Below are positions 43,416-54,459 of a DNA stretch of 64,000 bases, piece by piece. The DNA comes from Dickeya chrysanthemi NCPPB 402 (GTDB lineage Bacteria > Pseudomonadota > Gammaproteobacteria > Enterobacterales > Enterobacteriaceae). The DNA is taken from the NCBI RefSeq assembly GCF_000406105.1, contig NZ_CM001974.1, forward strand, positions 2,034,145 through 2,098,144, read 5' to 3'. Positions within the stretch are counted from its first letter, which is position 1, and the number at the start of each line of letters is the position of its first letter. The position numbers were made by a program, and so were the translations under genes. The notes beneath the pieces were generated by a model, which had not been told where the DNA came from, ran no database searches, and saw only the letters and a list, made by a program, of their open reading frames with translations.

Positions 43416-43440
43416 ATGCCCGCTATTGCGGGCATTTTTT
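43416..43440 (+). terminator. Rho-independent terminator after the pectate lyase gene
   Basis: An 8-bp stem ATGCCCGC/GCGGGCAT with loop TATT is followed by six Ts. Confidence 0.9.
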
Positions 43441-43454
43441 GTTGTCAGCTTTAA

Positions 43455-43475
43455 ACCACCTCCTCGGGAGGTGGT
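43455..43475. other. Perfect 9-bp hairpin with a 3-base loop
   Basis: ACCACCTCC, TCG, GGAGGTGGT. It lies 15 bases after the previous terminator and about 165 bases before ycbJ. There is no T tract on the plus strand. It sequesters a GGAGG, but no start codon follows at the right distance. Confidence 0.6.
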
Positions 43476-43641
43476 GATTGTTTGTAGCCGCGAGTTTGTC
43501 TCCCCGTGCCGAATTCTGCTGGTCGTTAACCGTCTCTACCGGCGTATATCCCGTTTTCTTTGATCTGCATTGAAGAAATTGTTGTGGGCTGCTCGCATGA
43601 TACGTGCAGATGCGTATCTGCAACTGCGAGATCTGTTGCCT

Positions 43642-44538
43642 ATGGAACAATTAAAAGCTGAGTTAAGTACGGTATTGGGTGAATCGCTCAGTCGTCTTGA
43701 ACGTATCAGTGAACAGCCCTATGCGCACTTGTATGCGTTGTATGATCACGCGGGCAATGCTATGCCATTGCTGGCGAAAAGTTATATTTGTCAGGGTGTT
43801 GCCAGCCAGGAAGCCTATAAGCTGAGCATGTTGTCTCGTGAAGGCGAGGTCCGGCTACCGACCGTATACGGGATGGTGATGACCCATCAGGCGCCGTATA
43901 AGGAGCTGTTGCTCATTGAGCGTTTGCGTGGCGTATCGGTAGAGGCACCGTCCCGTTCGCCTCAACGCTGGACATTGCTGATGGATCAGATTGTCGAAAG
44001 TATGCTGGCCTGGCACCGCATCGACAGTCACGGTTGCGTCGGTACGGTGGACAGCACGCAGGATAACAGTTGGCCGAACTGGTATCGTCAGCGTCTGGAG
44101 GTGCTCTGGGCTACGCTGATGAATGTCAACGCGACGCAACTGACACCGCAGGATCGCACGGTGCTGTACCGTTCCCGGCAGAGTTTGTCGGCGCTGTTTG
44201 CCGATTTCGACGACAGTTGCGTATTGGTGCACGGCAATCTGACCTTGCGCAGTATGCTGAAAGACCCCCGCAGTGACCAACTGCTGGCGATGATCAACCC
44301 CGGCATGATGTTGTGGGCGCCGCGAGAATACGAGCTGTTCCGTTTGTGCGAAGAGCCGGGTATGCCGGAACAGCTGTTTTACCATTATCTGAAACAGGCG
44401 CCGTTGGCCGAATCTTTCGTTTGCCGCCGCTGGCTGTACATCCTGTGGGCGGCGGTTTCTCGCTATATCCACACCGGACAGTTGGATCGACCGCTGTTTG
44501 ATACCGCAACCCGCGAACTGCTGCCCTGGCTTGAGTAA
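43642..44538 (+). CDS. ycbJ: YcbJ, phosphotransferase-like protein
   Basis: A 298-residue protein of the APH/choline-kinase-like superfamily (E. coli YcbJ has 297). It has a kinase-like lobe with LLLIERLRGVSVEAPSRSPQ and a catalytic-loop-like VLVHGNLTLRSMLKD, where His-Gly-Asn stands in place of HGD, as in E. coli. Activity is unknown. I place the start at ATG 43642 (MEQLKAELS) by homology. The frame is open up to 43570, with another ATG at 43597. Confidence 0.88.
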   Translation: MEQLKAELSTVLGESLSRLERISEQPYAHLYALYDHAGNAMPLLAKSYICQGVASQEAYKLSMLSREGEVRLPTVYGMVMTHQAPYKELLLIERLRGVSVEAPSRSPQRWTLLMDQIVESMLAWHRIDSHGCVGTVDSTQDNSWPNWYRQRLEVLWATLMNVNATQLTPQDRTVLYRSRQSLSALFADFDDSCVLVHGNLTLRSMLKDPRSDQLLAMINPGMMLWAPREYELFRLCEEPGMPEQLFYHYLKQAPLAESFVCRRWLYILWAAVSRYIHTGQLDRPLFDTATRELLPWLE

Positions 44539-44578
44539 TCAGCCGTACGGGCGATCGCCGATCGTCCGTATGCCGGTA

Positions 44579-45355
44579 TCAGGACTCCGGCGGGGTGACG
44601 CCTTTCATTTGTTGCCAAATCAAACCGAGCCCTTCATACCAGGCTCGCTCGCTGTGCGACAGATAAAGTGCGGATGGAAACACCCGTTCCCATGGATTCA
44701 GCGGCGAGGTCATCGCCAACTGATTGGCTGGAGCCGGAATCGGGTGCAGGCCGCGCGCCTGGAAAAAGCGAATCGCACGCGGCAGGTGGCTGGCCGAGGT
44801 CACCAGCAGGAACGGCTGTTTGCCGATCAGCGCTTCGGTGCCAGCGGCTTCTTCTTCGGTATCGCGGGCTTGATCCACCAGTAGGATATCCTGTGCCGGA
44901 ACCCCTAAACTCTCGGCGACGCGTGCGGAGGTGCTGGCGCTGGTGACCGGATTGCCCTGCGCGGCGGCACCGGTGAAGATCAGTTTGGCACCGGGATTGG
45001 CGCGCCATAGCCTGACGCCTTCGGTAAGGCGTGCCAGACTGTTGTTGATCAAGTTAGCGCTGGGGGGCCAGTCCGGGTTGAAGGTGTAGCCGCCGCCCAG
45101 CACCACGATATAATTCACTTTTGGGAACTCCGGCGTCCAGGTTGGGTAATGGGATTCTAACGGCTGCAACAGCCGATCGGCCACCGGTTGCAGGCTCAGC
45201 AACAGCAACGCCAGCCAGCCTCCGGTCAACAGGATTCGGGCGATTTTCTGCCAACGGGAAAACCACAGCAGGGCGAGGGCGAGGCCCATGACCAGCATCA
45301 GCAACGGCAGCGGCAATAACAAACTACCGATGTATTTTTTGACGGCAAACAGCAT
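44579..45355 (-). CDS. elyC: Envelope biogenesis factor ElyC
   Basis: An inner-membrane protein of 258 residues (E. coli 259) with two membrane helices at about 9-30 and 39-57 and a periplasmic DUF218 domain with YIVVLGGGYTFNPDWPPS and SASHLPRAIRFFQARG. In E. coli ElyC is needed for normal peptidoglycan and lipid carrier metabolism, chiefly at low temperature. It is divergent from cmoM, with 152 bp between. Confidence 0.95.
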   Translation of the reverse strand: MLFAVKKYIGSLLLPLPLLMLVMGLALALLWFSRWQKIARILLTGGWLALLLLSLQPVADRLLQPLESHYPTWTPEFPKVNYIVVLGGGYTFNPDWPPSANLINNSLARLTEGVRLWRANPGAKLIFTGAAAQGNPVTSASTSARVAESLGVPAQDILLVDQARDTEEEAAGTEALIGKQPFLLVTSASHLPRAIRFFQARGLHPIPAPANQLAMTSPLNPWERVFPSALYLSHSERAWYEGLGLIWQQMKGVTPPES

Positions 45356-45507
45356 AAAATAGCGACCCTTTTGAATGAAAAAACGCCATACGGGCGAATT
45401 TCGGGTGTTCAGAGCATTTATTCTAGGCCAGCCTGTGACAGAATGTCAGGTTCAGAGAAAAACCAGCTGTTTAGGTAGCACCGTCACCCATCATGCACAA
45501 CCGTGAA

Positions 45508-46329
45508 ATGCAGGATCGTAATTTTAACGATATCGCCGACAAATTTGCCCGCAACATTTATGGCACCACCAAGGGGCGGCTGCGTCAGGCGGTATTGTGG
45601 CAGGATTTGGAAACTCTGCTGACGCGCCTGCCGCCACGACCGCTGCGTATCCTGGATGCGGGCGGCGGCGAAGGGCCGATGTCGCGTCGGCTGGCGGCGT
45701 TGGGGCACCAGGTCTTGTTGTGCGATCTGTCCGATGAGATGATTGCACGCGCCCGTGAGGCGGCATGTGAACAGGGCGTGGCTGATAACATGCAATTTGT
45801 GCGCTGTGCGGCACAGGATATTGGCGAACATCTGTCGCAACCGGTGGACCTGGTGCTGTTTCACGCCGTACTGGAGTGGGTAGCACAGCCGCAACAGGCG
45901 TTGCAGGCGTTGAGCGATTGTCTGGCACCGGGCGGCGCGTTGTCGCTGATGTTCTACAACCATCAGGCGCTGGTGATGCGCAACATGGTGCTGGGCAATT
46001 TCGGCTATGTGGAAGCCGGTATGCCCAAACGTAAACGCCGTTCACTGTCGCCGGATCACCCGCTGGACCCTCAGCAGGTCTATCAATGGCTCACTGAGCT
46101 GGGACTAGAACCGAGCGGCAAGACCGGCATACGAGTATTTCATGACTACCTGCAAAACAAGCAACAACAGATCGACGATTTTGACCTGCTGCTGGCGCTG
46201 GAACAGCGCTATTGTCGGCAAGAGCCCTTTATCAGCCTGGGGCGCTACATTCATGTCATGGCGCACAAGCATGTTATGGCGCACAAGCATGTCATGGCGC
46301 ATAAGCCCCCTATGAAGGATGCATTATGA
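45508..46329 (+). CDS. cmoM: tRNA 5-carboxymethoxyuridine methyltransferase CmoM
   Basis: An SAM-dependent methyltransferase that makes the methyl ester of cmo5U34 in some tRNAs. Motif [29 protein letters not shown] and [17 protein letters not shown] match E. coli CmoM (SmtA, 261 residues). Here the protein has 273 residues because its tail holds three copies of HVMAHK encoded by an 18-bp tandem repeat. I start at [13 protein letters not shown] by homology; ATG 45493 is also in frame. The stop overlaps mukF, as in E. coli. Confidence 0.94.
   Translation: MQDRNFNDIADKFARNIYGTTKGRLRQAVLWQDLETLLTRLPPRPLRILDAGGGEGPMSRRLAALGHQVLLCDLSDEMIARAREAACEQGVADNMQFVRCAAQDIGEHLSQPVDLVLFHAVLEWVAQPQQALQALSDCLAPGGALSLMFYNHQALVMRNMVLGNFGYVEAGMPKRKRRSLSPDHPLDPQQVYQWLTELGLEPSGKTGIRVFHDYLQNKQQQIDDFDLLLALEQRYCRQEPFISLGRYIHVMAHKHVMAHKHVMAHKPPMKDAL
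46252..46305 (+). repeat. 18-bp tandem repeat, three copies, inside the cmoM 3' end
   Basis: Three consecutive units at 46252-46269, 46270-46287 and 46288-46305, of the form CATGTCATGGCGCACAAG, differ by one base each in units 2 and 3. Each encodes HVMAHK. The array ends 24 bases before the cmoM stop and 20 bases before the mukF start. Confidence 0.95.
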
Positions 46330-47648
46330 GTGATTTTTCCCAGACCGTACCCGAACTGGTTGCCTGGGCGAGAAAGAATGACTTCGCTATTACGCTGCCC
46401 ACCGAGCGTCTGGCGTTTTTGTTGGCCATCGCCACCCTGAATGGCGAACGAATGGACGGCGAAATGAGCGAAGGGGAACTGGTGGATGCCTTTCGTCACG
46501 TCAGTAAAGGTTTTGAGCAGACCAACGAAACCATTCCGGTGCGCGCCAACAATGCGATCAACGATTTGGTGCGTCAACGTCTGATCAACCGTTTTACCAG
46601 CGAGCTGGCGGACGGCAACGCAATTTACCGTTTGACGCCGCTGGGTATCGGCATCACCGATTATTACATTCGCCAGCGTGAGTTTTCCGCTCTGCGCTTG
46701 TCGATGCAGTTGTCGATCGTGGCGCAGGAATTGGGCCGTGCGGCGGAGGCGGCTGAAGAAGGGGGCGATGAGTTCCACTGGCACCGCAACGTGTTTGCGC
46801 CGCTCAAGTATTCGGTGGCGGAAATTTTCGACAGTATTGACCTGTCGCAGCGGGTGATGGATGAGCAACAGCAGGGAGTGAAAGAAAATATTGCCGGGTT
46901 GCTCAATCAGGACTGGCGTGCGGCGATCGCCAACTGTGAAAAACTGCTGACTGAAACCTCCGACACCCTGCGCGAACTACAGGATACGCTGGAAGCGGCG
47001 GGCGACAAACTGCAAACCAGCCTGCTGCGCATTCAGGATGCGACGCTCGGCCACGCTGAACTGACGTTTGTCGACAATCTGGTTTTTGACCTGCAGGGTA
47101 AGCTTGACCGCATTATCAGTTGGGGCCAGCAGAGCATCGATCTGTGGATCGGCTATGACCGCCATGTACACAAATTTATCCGTACCGCCATCGACATGGA
47201 TAAAAATCGCGTGTTTGCCCAGCGTTTGCGCCAGTCGGTTCAAAGCTATTTCGAGGCGCCCTGGGCGCTGACTTACGCCAATGCCGATCGCCTGCTGGAT
47301 ATGCGTGATGAAGAGTTGGCGTTGCGCTCCGAGGAGGTCACCGGCGAGTTGCCGCCGGACCTGGAGTATGAAGCCTTCAGTGAAATTCGCGAGCAGATCG
47401 CCGCCATGATCGAACAGGCGCTGCAGAAATATAAACAGCAACAAATACCGCTTAATCTGGGGGATGTCGTGCGGGAATACCTGAAACAGTACCCGTGCTC
47501 GCAGCATTTCGACGTTGCCCGAATCGTGGTCGACCAGGCGGTTCGCCTGGGCGTGGCCGAAGCTGATTTTACCGGATTACCTGCGCTGTGGCAGGCAATC
47601 AATGATTACGGAGCCAAGGTGCAGGCCCATGTCATCGACAAATATTGA
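46326..47648 (+). CDS. mukF: Chromosome partition protein MukF (kleisin)
   Basis: MukF is the kleisin of the MukBEF condensin. The 440 residues equal E. coli. It has an N-terminal winged-helix dimer domain (about 1-115, [20 protein letters not shown]), a helical middle part, a flexible linker and a C-terminal winged helix that binds the MukB head. Its ATG overlaps the cmoM stop. Order and coupling cmoM-mukF-mukE-mukB are as in E. coli. Confidence 0.98.
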   Translation: MSDFSQTVPELVAWARKNDFAITLPTERLAFLLAIATLNGERMDGEMSEGELVDAFRHVSKGFEQTNETIPVRANNAINDLVRQRLINRFTSELADGNAIYRLTPLGIGITDYYIRQREFSALRLSMQLSIVAQELGRAAEAAEEGGDEFHWHRNVFAPLKYSVAEIFDSIDLSQRVMDEQQQGVKENIAGLLNQDWRAAIANCEKLLTETSDTLRELQDTLEAAGDKLQTSLLRIQDATLGHAELTFVDNLVFDLQGKLDRIISWGQQSIDLWIGYDRHVHKFIRTAIDMDKNRVFAQRLRQSVQSYFEAPWALTYANADRLLDMRDEELALRSEEVTGELPPDLEYEAFSEIREQIAAMIEQALQKYKQQQIPLNLGDVVREYLKQYPCSQHFDVARIVVDQAVRLGVAEADFTGLPALWQAINDYGAKVQAHVIDKY

Positions 47649-48363
47649 TCAACAGGTTTCCGCGCGGCTGATGACCGCGCTTTCCAACACCTTGTTTCCG
47701 GCGCTGGACAGCCAACTGCGCTCCGGCCGTCACATCGGCGTGGAAGAGCTGGAAAATCACGTTTTCCTGATGGATTTTCAGGATGAGCTGGAGCAGTTCT
47801 ACGGCCGTTACAACGTAGAATTAATTCGCGCGCCGGAAGGGTTTTTCTACCTGCGTCCGCGTTCTACCACACTGATCCCGCGTTCGGTGCTGTCCGAACT
47901 GGACATGATGGTGGGCAAAATTCTCTGTTACCTCTACCTCAGTCCCGAACGGTTGGCGCATGAAGGCATCTTCAGCCAGCAGGAGTTGTATGAGGAGCTG
48001 TTGAGTCTGGCGGATGAAAACAAGCTGCTGAAACTGGTGAACCAGCGTTCCACCGGTTCTGACCTTGACCGGCAGAAACTGCAGGAGAAAGTGCGTACTT
48101 CGCTTAACCGGTTACGTCGCCTCGGCATGATTTATTTCATGGGTGCCGACAGCAGCAAATTCCGCATTACCGAGGCGGTGTTCCGCTTTGGCGCCGATGT
48201 GCGCAGCGGCGACGACCCGCGCGAAGCGCAATTGCGGATGATTCGCGACGGCGAAGCCATGCCGATAGACGGCAGCCTGTCGCTGGACGATAGCGATGAT
48301 GGCGACGGCGCCGGCGATAACGCTTCCAGTGATGATCAACGAGCTGAGGATGAACAGGAATGA
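47629..48363 (+). CDS. mukE: Chromosome partition protein MukE
   Basis: MukE binds the MukF linker in the condensin. The protein has 244 residues from [20 protein letters not shown], with the strongly conserved [20 protein letters not shown] and a variable acidic tail. The ATG at 47629 overlaps the mukF end by 20 bases. The longer open frame upstream lies wholly within mukF and is not used. Confidence 0.97.
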   Translation: MSSTNIDQQVSARLMTALSNTLFPALDSQLRSGRHIGVEELENHVFLMDFQDELEQFYGRYNVELIRAPEGFFYLRPRSTTLIPRSVLSELDMMVGKILCYLYLSPERLAHEGIFSQQELYEELLSLADENKLLKLVNQRSTGSDLDRQKLQEKVRTSLNRLRRLGMIYFMGADSSKFRITEAVFRFGADVRSGDDPREAQLRMIRDGEAMPIDGSLSLDDSDDGDGAGDNASSDDQRAEDEQE

Positions 48364-51300
48364 TTGAACGCGGTAAATTTCGCTCACTGACGCTGGTTAA
48401 CTGGAACGGTTTCTTTGCCCGCACCTTTGATCTGGACGAACTGGTTACCACCCTGTCCGGGGGCAACGGCGCCGGGAAATCCACCACTATGGCGGCGTTT
48501 ATCACCGCGCTGATCCCGGATTTGACATTACTGCACTTCCGTAACACCACGGAAGCCGGCGCCACCAGTGGTTCCCGCGATAAAGGGCTGCACGGTAAGC
48601 TGCGCGCCGGTGTGTGTTACTCGGTGCTGGATGTGGTCAACTCCCGTCACCAGCGTGTGCTGGTCGGGGTTCGCTTGCAGCAGGTCGCCGGGCGCGATCG
48701 CAAGGTCGACATTAAACCTTTCACTATTCAGGGATTGCCGGTCGCCGTCTCGCCGACGCAGATTCTCACCCAGACGGTGGGCGAGCGGCAGGCGCGCGTC
48801 CTGTCGTTGCAGGAAGTAAAAGACAGGCTCGACGAGTACGAAGGCGTTCAGTTCAAGCAGTTCAACTCCATTACCGATTACCATTCGTTGATGTTTGATC
48901 TGGGCGTCGTGCCCAGACGCCTGCGTTCGGCATCGGACCGCAGTAAGTTTTATCGCCTGATCGAAGCCTCGCTGTACGGCGGGATTTCCAGCGCCATTAC
49001 CCGGTCGCTGCGCGATTATTTGCTGCCGGAAAACAGCGGCGTGCGCAAAGCTTTCCAGGATATGGAAGCCGCACTGCGCGAAAACCGCATGACGCTGGAA
49101 GCGATCCGCGTTACCCAATCGGACCGCGACCTGTTCAAGCATCTGATCTCCGAAGCCACCTCGTACGTGGCGGCGGATTACATGCGCCACGCCAATGAAC
49201 GGCGTATACACCTTGACGGCGCGCTGGCGCTGCGTCGCGAGCTGTTCGCCAGCCGTAAGCAGTTGATTACCGAGCAAAACCGCCATGTGGAAATGGCGCG
49301 TGAACTGCAAGAGCAAAGCGGTGCCGAAAGCGATCTGGAAACCGATTATCAGGCCGCCAGCGATCACCTCAATCTGGTGCAAACCGCGATGCGCCAGCAG
49401 GAGAAGATCGAGCGTTACAACGCCGACCTGGAAGAGCTGAGCTACCGGCTGGAAGAACAAAACGAGGTGGTGGAAGAGGCGCGCGATCAACTGGAAGAGA
49501 ACGAAGCCCGCGCTGACGCCGCCGAGCAGGAAGTGGATGAACTGAAAAGCCAACTGGCCGACTACCAGCAGGCGCTGGATGTGCAGCAGACGCGCGCTAT
49601 TCAGTATAATCAGGCGCAGCAGGCGCTGGAGCGCGCCCGTAGCCTGTGTCAGGTCTCGGAGCTGACGCCGGACAACGCCGATGAATGGCTCGACAGTTTC
49701 CAGGCCAAAGAACAGGAAGCCACCGAACTGCTATTGATGCTGGAGCAGAAACTGAGCGTGGCGGATGCCGCCAGCAGCCAGTTCGAGCACGCGTACCAGT
49801 TGGTGTGCCGTATCGCCGGTGCCATCAGCCGCAGCGAAGCCTGGGACGTGGCCCGAGACCTGCTGCGCGATAGCTCTTCTCAGCGCTATCTGGCCGAGCA
49901 GGTGCAGCCGCTGCGTATGCGGTTGTCGGAGCTGGAACAACGCCGACGCGAGCAGCAGGATGCCGAGCGTTTATTGCAGGAATTCGTCAAACGCAGCGGT
50001 CAGGATTACCAGCCGGAAGATCTCGACGACCTGCAACAGGAACTGGAAGCGCGTATCGAAGACCTGTCCGTCCGTGTGTCGGAAGCCGGCGAGCACCGGC
50101 TGGCGCTGCGTCAGGAACTGGAGCAGATCCAACAGCGTATCGCGCAGTTGACCACCCGCGCACCGGTATGGCTGGCGGCGCAGGAATCCCTGACTCAGTT
50201 GGGCGAGCAGAGCGGCGAACACTTTGCCGACAGCCAGCAAGTTACTGAATTCATGCAGCAACTACTGGAGCGCGAACGTGAAACCACGGTGGAGCGCGAC
50301 AGCGTGGCGGTGCGCAAACAGCAGGTGGATGCGCAGATTGAACGCCTGAGCCAGCCGGGCGGCTCCGAAGACCCTAGGCTTAACGCGCTGGCGGAGCGAT
50401 TCGGCGGTGTGCTGCTGTCCGAAATCTATGACGACGTCACGCTGGATGACGCGCCGTACTTCTCCGCGTTATACGGCCCGGCGCGTCACGCCATCGTGGT
50501 GGCGGATCTGTCGCTGGTGCGTGAGCAACTGGCCGGTCTGGAAGATTGTCCGGAAGATCTCTACCTGATCGAAGGGGATCCGCAATCGTTCGACGATAGC
50601 GTGTTCGAAGTGGAAGAGCTGGAAAAAGCGGTGGTGGTGAAAATCGCCGATCGGCAGTGGCGCTATTCCCGCTTCCCGGAAGTGCCGCTGTTTGGCCGTG
50701 CCGCCCGCGAGCAGCGCCTGGAGAGTTTGCGCGAAGAGCGCGAGCAATTGGCCGAGCAGTACGCCACACTGTCGTTTGATGTACAGAAGATCCAGCGTTT
50801 GCATCAGGCGTTCAGTCGCTTTATCGGCAGCCACTTAGCGGTGGCGTTTGAGGCGGATCCGGAAGCGGAAATCCGCCAGATCAGCGGCCGGCGCGGCGAG
50901 CTGGAGCGCGCCATCAGCAATTTCGATAACGAAAATCAGCAGCAGCGTCAGCAGTATGAGCAAGCCAAAGAGCAGGTCGGCATGTTGAATCGCCTGATCC
51001 CGCGCATCAGCCTGCTGTGCGATGACGCGCTGGTCGATCGGGTGGAAGAGCTGCGCGAAGAGCTGGACGAAGCCGAAGACGCGGCGCGTTTTATGCAGCA
51101 GCACGGTACTTCGCTGGCGAAACTGGAACCGCTGGCGACGGTGTTACAGAACGACCCGCAACAGCATGAACAGATGCGCGAAGATTATGCAAAGGCGCAG
51201 GCGGTGCAACGCACGGCCAAACAGCAGGCGTTTGCCCTGACCGAAGTGGTGCAGCGCCGCGCACATTTCAGTTATACCGACTCGGCGGGCATGCTGAACG

Positions 51301-52799
51301 CGAATGCCGATCTCAACGATAAACTGCGCCAGCGGCTGGAGCAAGCGGAGCAGGAACGTACCCGCGCCCGCGAGCAGCTTCGCCAGCAGCAGTCGCAACT
51401 GACCCAATACAGCCAGTTGCAGGCATCGTTAAAGAGTTCTTACGACGCGAAACGCGACATGCTCAAGGAACTGACGCAAGAGCTGTCGGATATCGGCGTA
51501 CGTGCCGACGCCGATGCCGAAGTGCGTGCCCGGGCGCGTCGTGATGAGCTGCACGCCGCGTTGAGCGCCAACCGTTCCCGCCGCAATCAACTGGAAAAAC
51601 AGATTACCTTCTGTGAAGCGGAAATGGATAGCCTGCAGAAAAAACTGCGTAAGCTGGAGCGTGATTACCACGTGATGCGCGAGCAGGTGGTGACCGCCAA
51701 AGCGGGTTGGTGCGCGGTGATGCGGCTGGTGAAAGATAACGGCGTCGAGCGTCGCTTGCATCGCCGTGAGCTGGCGTACATGAGCGGCGATGACCTGCGA
51801 TCCATGTCGGATAAGGCACTGGGCGCGTTGCGTCAGGCGGTGGCGGATAACGAACACCTGCGTGATGTGCTGCGTATGTCGGAAGATCCGAAACGCCCGG
51901 AGCGCAAAGTCCAGTTCTACATTGCGGTATATCAGCATCTGCGTGAGCGTATCCGTCAGGATATCATCCGTACCGATGACCCGGTGGAAGCCATCGAACA
52001 GATGGAGATCGAACTGAACCGGCTGACCGAAGAGCTGACTGCCCGCGAGAAGACGCTGGCGATCAGTTCCCGCAGCGTGGCGAACATCATCCGCAAGACC
52101 ATTCAGCGCGAGCAGAACCGCATTCGTATGCTCAACCAGGGGCTACAGGCGGTGGCGTTTGGTCAGGTGAAGAGCGTGCGGCTGAATGTCAACGTGCGCG
52201 AAACCCATACCACGCTGCTGAATGTGTTGTCTGAACAGCAAGAGCTGCATCAGGATCTGTTCAACAGCACTCGACTGACCTTCTCCGAAGCGCTGGCGAA
52301 GCTGTATCAGCGCCTGAATCCGGAAATCGACATGGGGCAACGCACGCCGCAAACCATCGGTGAAGAGCTGCTGGATTACCGCAACTATCTGGAGATGGAA
52401 GTGGAAGTCAACCGTGGCGCCGACGGCTGGCTGCGCGCCGAGAGCGGGGCGCTGTCCACCGGTGAAGCCATCGGGACCGGGATGTCGATTCTGGTGATGG
52501 TGGTGCAGAGCTGGGAAGAAGAGTCCCGTCGCTTGCGCGGCAAAGATATCTCGCCGTGCCGTCTGCTGTTCCTCGATGAAGCGGCGCGTCTGGATGCCAA
52601 GTCTATCGCCACCTTGTTCGAGCTGTGCGAACGGCTGGAAATGCAGTTGATTATTGCGGCGCCGGAGAACATCAGCCCGGAAAAAGGCACTACCTACAAG
52701 CTGGTGCGAAAAGTGTTCCAGAACCACGAGCATGTGCACGTGGTGGGGCTGCGCGGATTTGGCAGCGAACCGGCGGAAACGACGCAACAGGCATCCTAA
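48360..52799 (+). CDS. mukB: Chromosome partition protein MukB (SMC-like ATPase)
   Basis: The SMC-like subunit that compacts and separates chromosomes. Of 1479 residues (E. coli 1486), the head with Walker [12 protein letters not shown] is at 34-43, two long Gln/Glu-rich coiled-coil arms flank a hinge near 650-790, and the C-terminal head has the signature [14 protein letters not shown] and Walker [12 protein letters not shown] near 1402. The ATG overlaps the mukE stop by 4 bases. A terminator follows. Confidence 0.98.
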   Translation: MIERGKFRSLTLVNWNGFFARTFDLDELVTTLSGGNGAGKSTTMAAFITALIPDLTLLHFRNTTEAGATSGSRDKGLHGKLRAGVCYSVLDVVNSRHQRVLVGVRLQQVAGRDRKVDIKPFTIQGLPVAVSPTQILTQTVGERQARVLSLQEVKDRLDEYEGVQFKQFNSITDYHSLMFDLGVVPRRLRSASDRSKFYRLIEASLYGGISSAITRSLRDYLLPENSGVRKAFQDMEAALRENRMTLEAIRVTQSDRDLFKHLISEATSYVAADYMRHANERRIHLDGALALRRELFASRKQLITEQNRHVEMARELQEQSGAESDLETDYQAASDHLNLVQTAMRQQEKIERYNADLEELSYRLEEQNEVVEEARDQLEENEARADAAEQEVDELKSQLADYQQALDVQQTRAIQYNQAQQALERARSLCQVSELTPDNADEWLDSFQAKEQEATELLLMLEQKLSVADAASSQFEHAYQLVCRIAGAISRSEAWDVARDLLRDSSSQRYLAEQVQPLRMRLSELEQRRREQQDAERLLQEFVKRSGQDYQPEDLDDLQQELEARIEDLSVRVSEAGEHRLALRQELEQIQQRIAQLTTRAPVWLAAQESLTQLGEQSGEHFADSQQVTEFMQQLLERERETTVERDSVAVRKQQVDAQIERLSQPGGSEDPRLNALAERFGGVLLSEIYDDVTLDDAPYFSALYGPARHAIVVADLSLVREQLAGLEDCPEDLYLIEGDPQSFDDSVFEVEELEKAVVVKIADRQWRYSRFPEVPLFGRAAREQRLESLREEREQLAEQYATLSFDVQKIQRLHQAFSRFIGSHLAVAFEADPEAEIRQISGRRGELERAISNFDNENQQQRQQYEQAKEQVGMLNRLIPRISLLCDDALVDRVEELREELDEAEDAARFMQQHGTSLAKLEPLATVLQNDPQQHEQMREDYAKAQAVQRTAKQQAFALTEVVQRRAHFSYTDSAGMLNANADLNDKLRQRLEQAEQERTRAREQLRQQQSQLTQYSQLQASLKSSYDAKRDMLKELTQELSDIGVRADADAEVRARARRDELHAALSANRSRRNQLEKQITFCEAEMDSLQKKLRKLERDYHVMREQVVTAKAGWCAVMRLVKDNGVERRLHRRELAYMSGDDLRSMSDKALGALRQAVADNEHLRDVLRMSEDPKRPERKVQFYIAVYQHLRERIRQDIIRTDDPVEAIEQMEIELNRLTEELTAREKTLAISSRSVANIIRKTIQREQNRIRMLNQGLQAVAFGQVKSVRLNVNVRETHTTLLNVLSEQQELHQDLFNSTRLTFSEALAKLYQRLNPEIDMGQRTPQTIGEELLDYRNYLEMEVEVNRGADGWLRAESGALSTGEAIGTGMSILVMVVQSWEEESRRLRGKDISPCRLLFLDEAARLDAKSIATLFELCERLEMQLIIAAPENISPEKGTTYKLVRKVFQNHEHVHVVGLRGFGSEPAETTQQAS

Positions 52800-52815
52800 G
52801 ATTGTTTATTCTGTT

Positions 52816-52842
52816 AATGCCCGCGACTGCGGGCATTTTTTT
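52816..52842 (+). terminator. Rho-independent terminator after mukB
   Basis: A 9-bp stem AATGCCCGC/GCGGGCATT with loop GACT is followed by seven Ts. It closely resembles the terminator after the pectate lyase gene. Confidence 0.93.
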
Positions 52843-52985
52843 ACCTGCCGTCCTGCTGCCTGCAAACGCGAGGTTGACGAGCGGTGGATCGCTGATCTGG
52901 CGGGATACACGGTGGCCTGTGCATCGTCCGAGACGGTGAGTAAAATGCAGCACATAAATAGAAGCGTCAAGACAGGGAGAAAAAT

Positions 52986-54299
52986 TTGAACATCAATGCA
53001 TTACCGCTGGATGCCAATACCAATGGCTGGTCGGCGATGTTGTCGCCGCGAGTAGCGAAGCCGTCGTTGCGCCAGACGATCAAGGCGGATTGGCTGGTGA
53101 TTGGCGCGGGTTACGCCGGGCTGGCGTTCGCCCGCCGAATAGCGGAAAACCGCCCGCATGAGCAGGTGGTGGTGCTGGATGCCGTTGACATTGATGACAG
53201 CGCGTCTGCGCGCAATTCCGGTTTCGCTATCGACTTGCCACACAATATCGGTAGCTCTACCGCGGAACTGGAAAAGGCCGCCAACTATCGCCGCTTATTG
53301 CACGCCGGGCTGGCGCAACTGGAAGCGTTGATCGCCCGTCATGGCATTGAATGTGACTGGAACCGACGCGGCAAGTATCACTGTATTGTCCGACCCGAAC
53401 TGGGGGGATTACTGGAACAGTACGCCCATGAATTGCGGGCCTTGTCGGAACCTTACCAGTTATTGCAGGGCGAGGCGTTGGCTCAACAGTTGGGCACACC
53501 TTATTACCATGCGGCGATCCATACGCCGAATTGCGTGTTGCTCAACCCGGCGGCGTTGGTGCGGGGGCTGGCGGATAGTCTGCCCGATAACGTGATGCTA
53601 TATGAACGTTCGCCGGTGCTGGAGATTCAACCCGGCCGCACGGCGCGGGTGCGTACGCCTTATGGCGAGGTACAGGCCCGGCAGGTGATGGTGGCGACCA
53701 ACGGTTGCGCCCGACAATTGCCGATGTTCTCCCGTCAGGTCGTGGGGTTGTCGACGTTTGCCACCCTCACCGAACCGCTGACGGCAGAACAACAACAGCG
53801 CATCGGCCAGATTGGCGAGTGGGGGATGACGCCAGCCAACGCCATCGCGGGGGCAACGTTACGCTACACCCGTGATCACCGCTTCCTGATTCGCCAGCAT
53901 GTGGCCTACGTGCCTGGTTACACTGTCACGTCAGGCTACACCGCGGAGATTACGCGGCGACATCAGGCGATCTTTCTGTCTCGTTTTCCGCAACTGGCCG
54001 ATGTACCGGTCGCTCATACCTGGTCCGGCATGATAGGCGTGACACGCAACGGGGCGCCCGGCTGGGGGCGCTATGGCGATAATCTGTATGCCGCGGTGGG
54101 ATGCAACGGCGCCGGCATTTCCAAACAGACCATTGCCGGCAGCACGCTGGCGGATCTGGCGACCGGCGTCGATAACCCGTTGATTGACGATATGCAGGCG
54201 CTGGGAAAACCTAACTTCATTCCACCGCGTCCGCTACTGGATATCGGCATTCACGGCAGTATTTTGAAAGAGCGCTGGTTGGGGCGAAAAGAGTATTAA
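52986..54299 (+). CDS. FAD-dependent oxidoreductase, DAO family
   Basis: A 437-residue flavoprotein with the FAD Rossmann motif VIGAGYAGLAFARR near residue 38 and the C-terminal FAD contact GCNGAGISKQTIAG. It belongs to the D-amino acid oxidase group that includes gamma-glutamylputrescine oxidase PuuB and glycine oxidases; the substrate cannot be told. It starts with TTG; the GGGAG six bases upstream supports this. It stands alone between mukB and cueO. E. coli has ldtD after mukB, so this is a different neighbour. Confidence 0.85.
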   Translation: MNINALPLDANTNGWSAMLSPRVAKPSLRQTIKADWLVIGAGYAGLAFARRIAENRPHEQVVVLDAVDIDDSASARNSGFAIDLPHNIGSSTAELEKAANYRRLLHAGLAQLEALIARHGIECDWNRRGKYHCIVRPELGGLLEQYAHELRALSEPYQLLQGEALAQQLGTPYYHAAIHTPNCVLLNPAALVRGLADSLPDNVMLYERSPVLEIQPGRTARVRTPYGEVQARQVMVATNGCARQLPMFSRQVVGLSTFATLTEPLTAEQQQRIGQIGEWGMTPANAIAGATLRYTRDHRFLIRQHVAYVPGYTVTSGYTAEITRRHQAIFLSRFPQLADVPVAHTWSGMIGVTRNGAPGWGRYGDNLYAAVGCNGAGISKQTIAGSTLADLATGVDNPLIDDMQALGKPNFIPPRPLLDIGIHGSILKERWLGRKEY

Positions 54300-54376
54300 A
54301 GCGCGTCAGGCCGGTTTGAGAGGGTTTCACCCTGAATTGCCGCCATGGATGGCGTCATTGCCATGAGATAAAACGC

Positions 54377-54407
54377 TTGACCTTCCCGTTACTGGAAGGT
54401 GCAGTCT
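54377..54407 (+). promoter_or_regulatory. CueR-type copper-responsive promoter/operator of cueO
   Basis: A -35 TTGACC runs into the perfect dyad ACCTTCC-N7-GGAAGGT (54380-54400), and a -10-like CAGTCT follows with a 19-base spacer. MerR-family activators such as CueR bind such dyads in over-long spacers, and the text closely matches the known copA and cueO sites of E. coli. Confidence 0.8.
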
Positions 54408-54459
54408 GCCGGCCATGATCATCATTTTTCCTCATGATAGTCGACTGGAGGAGTGACAT

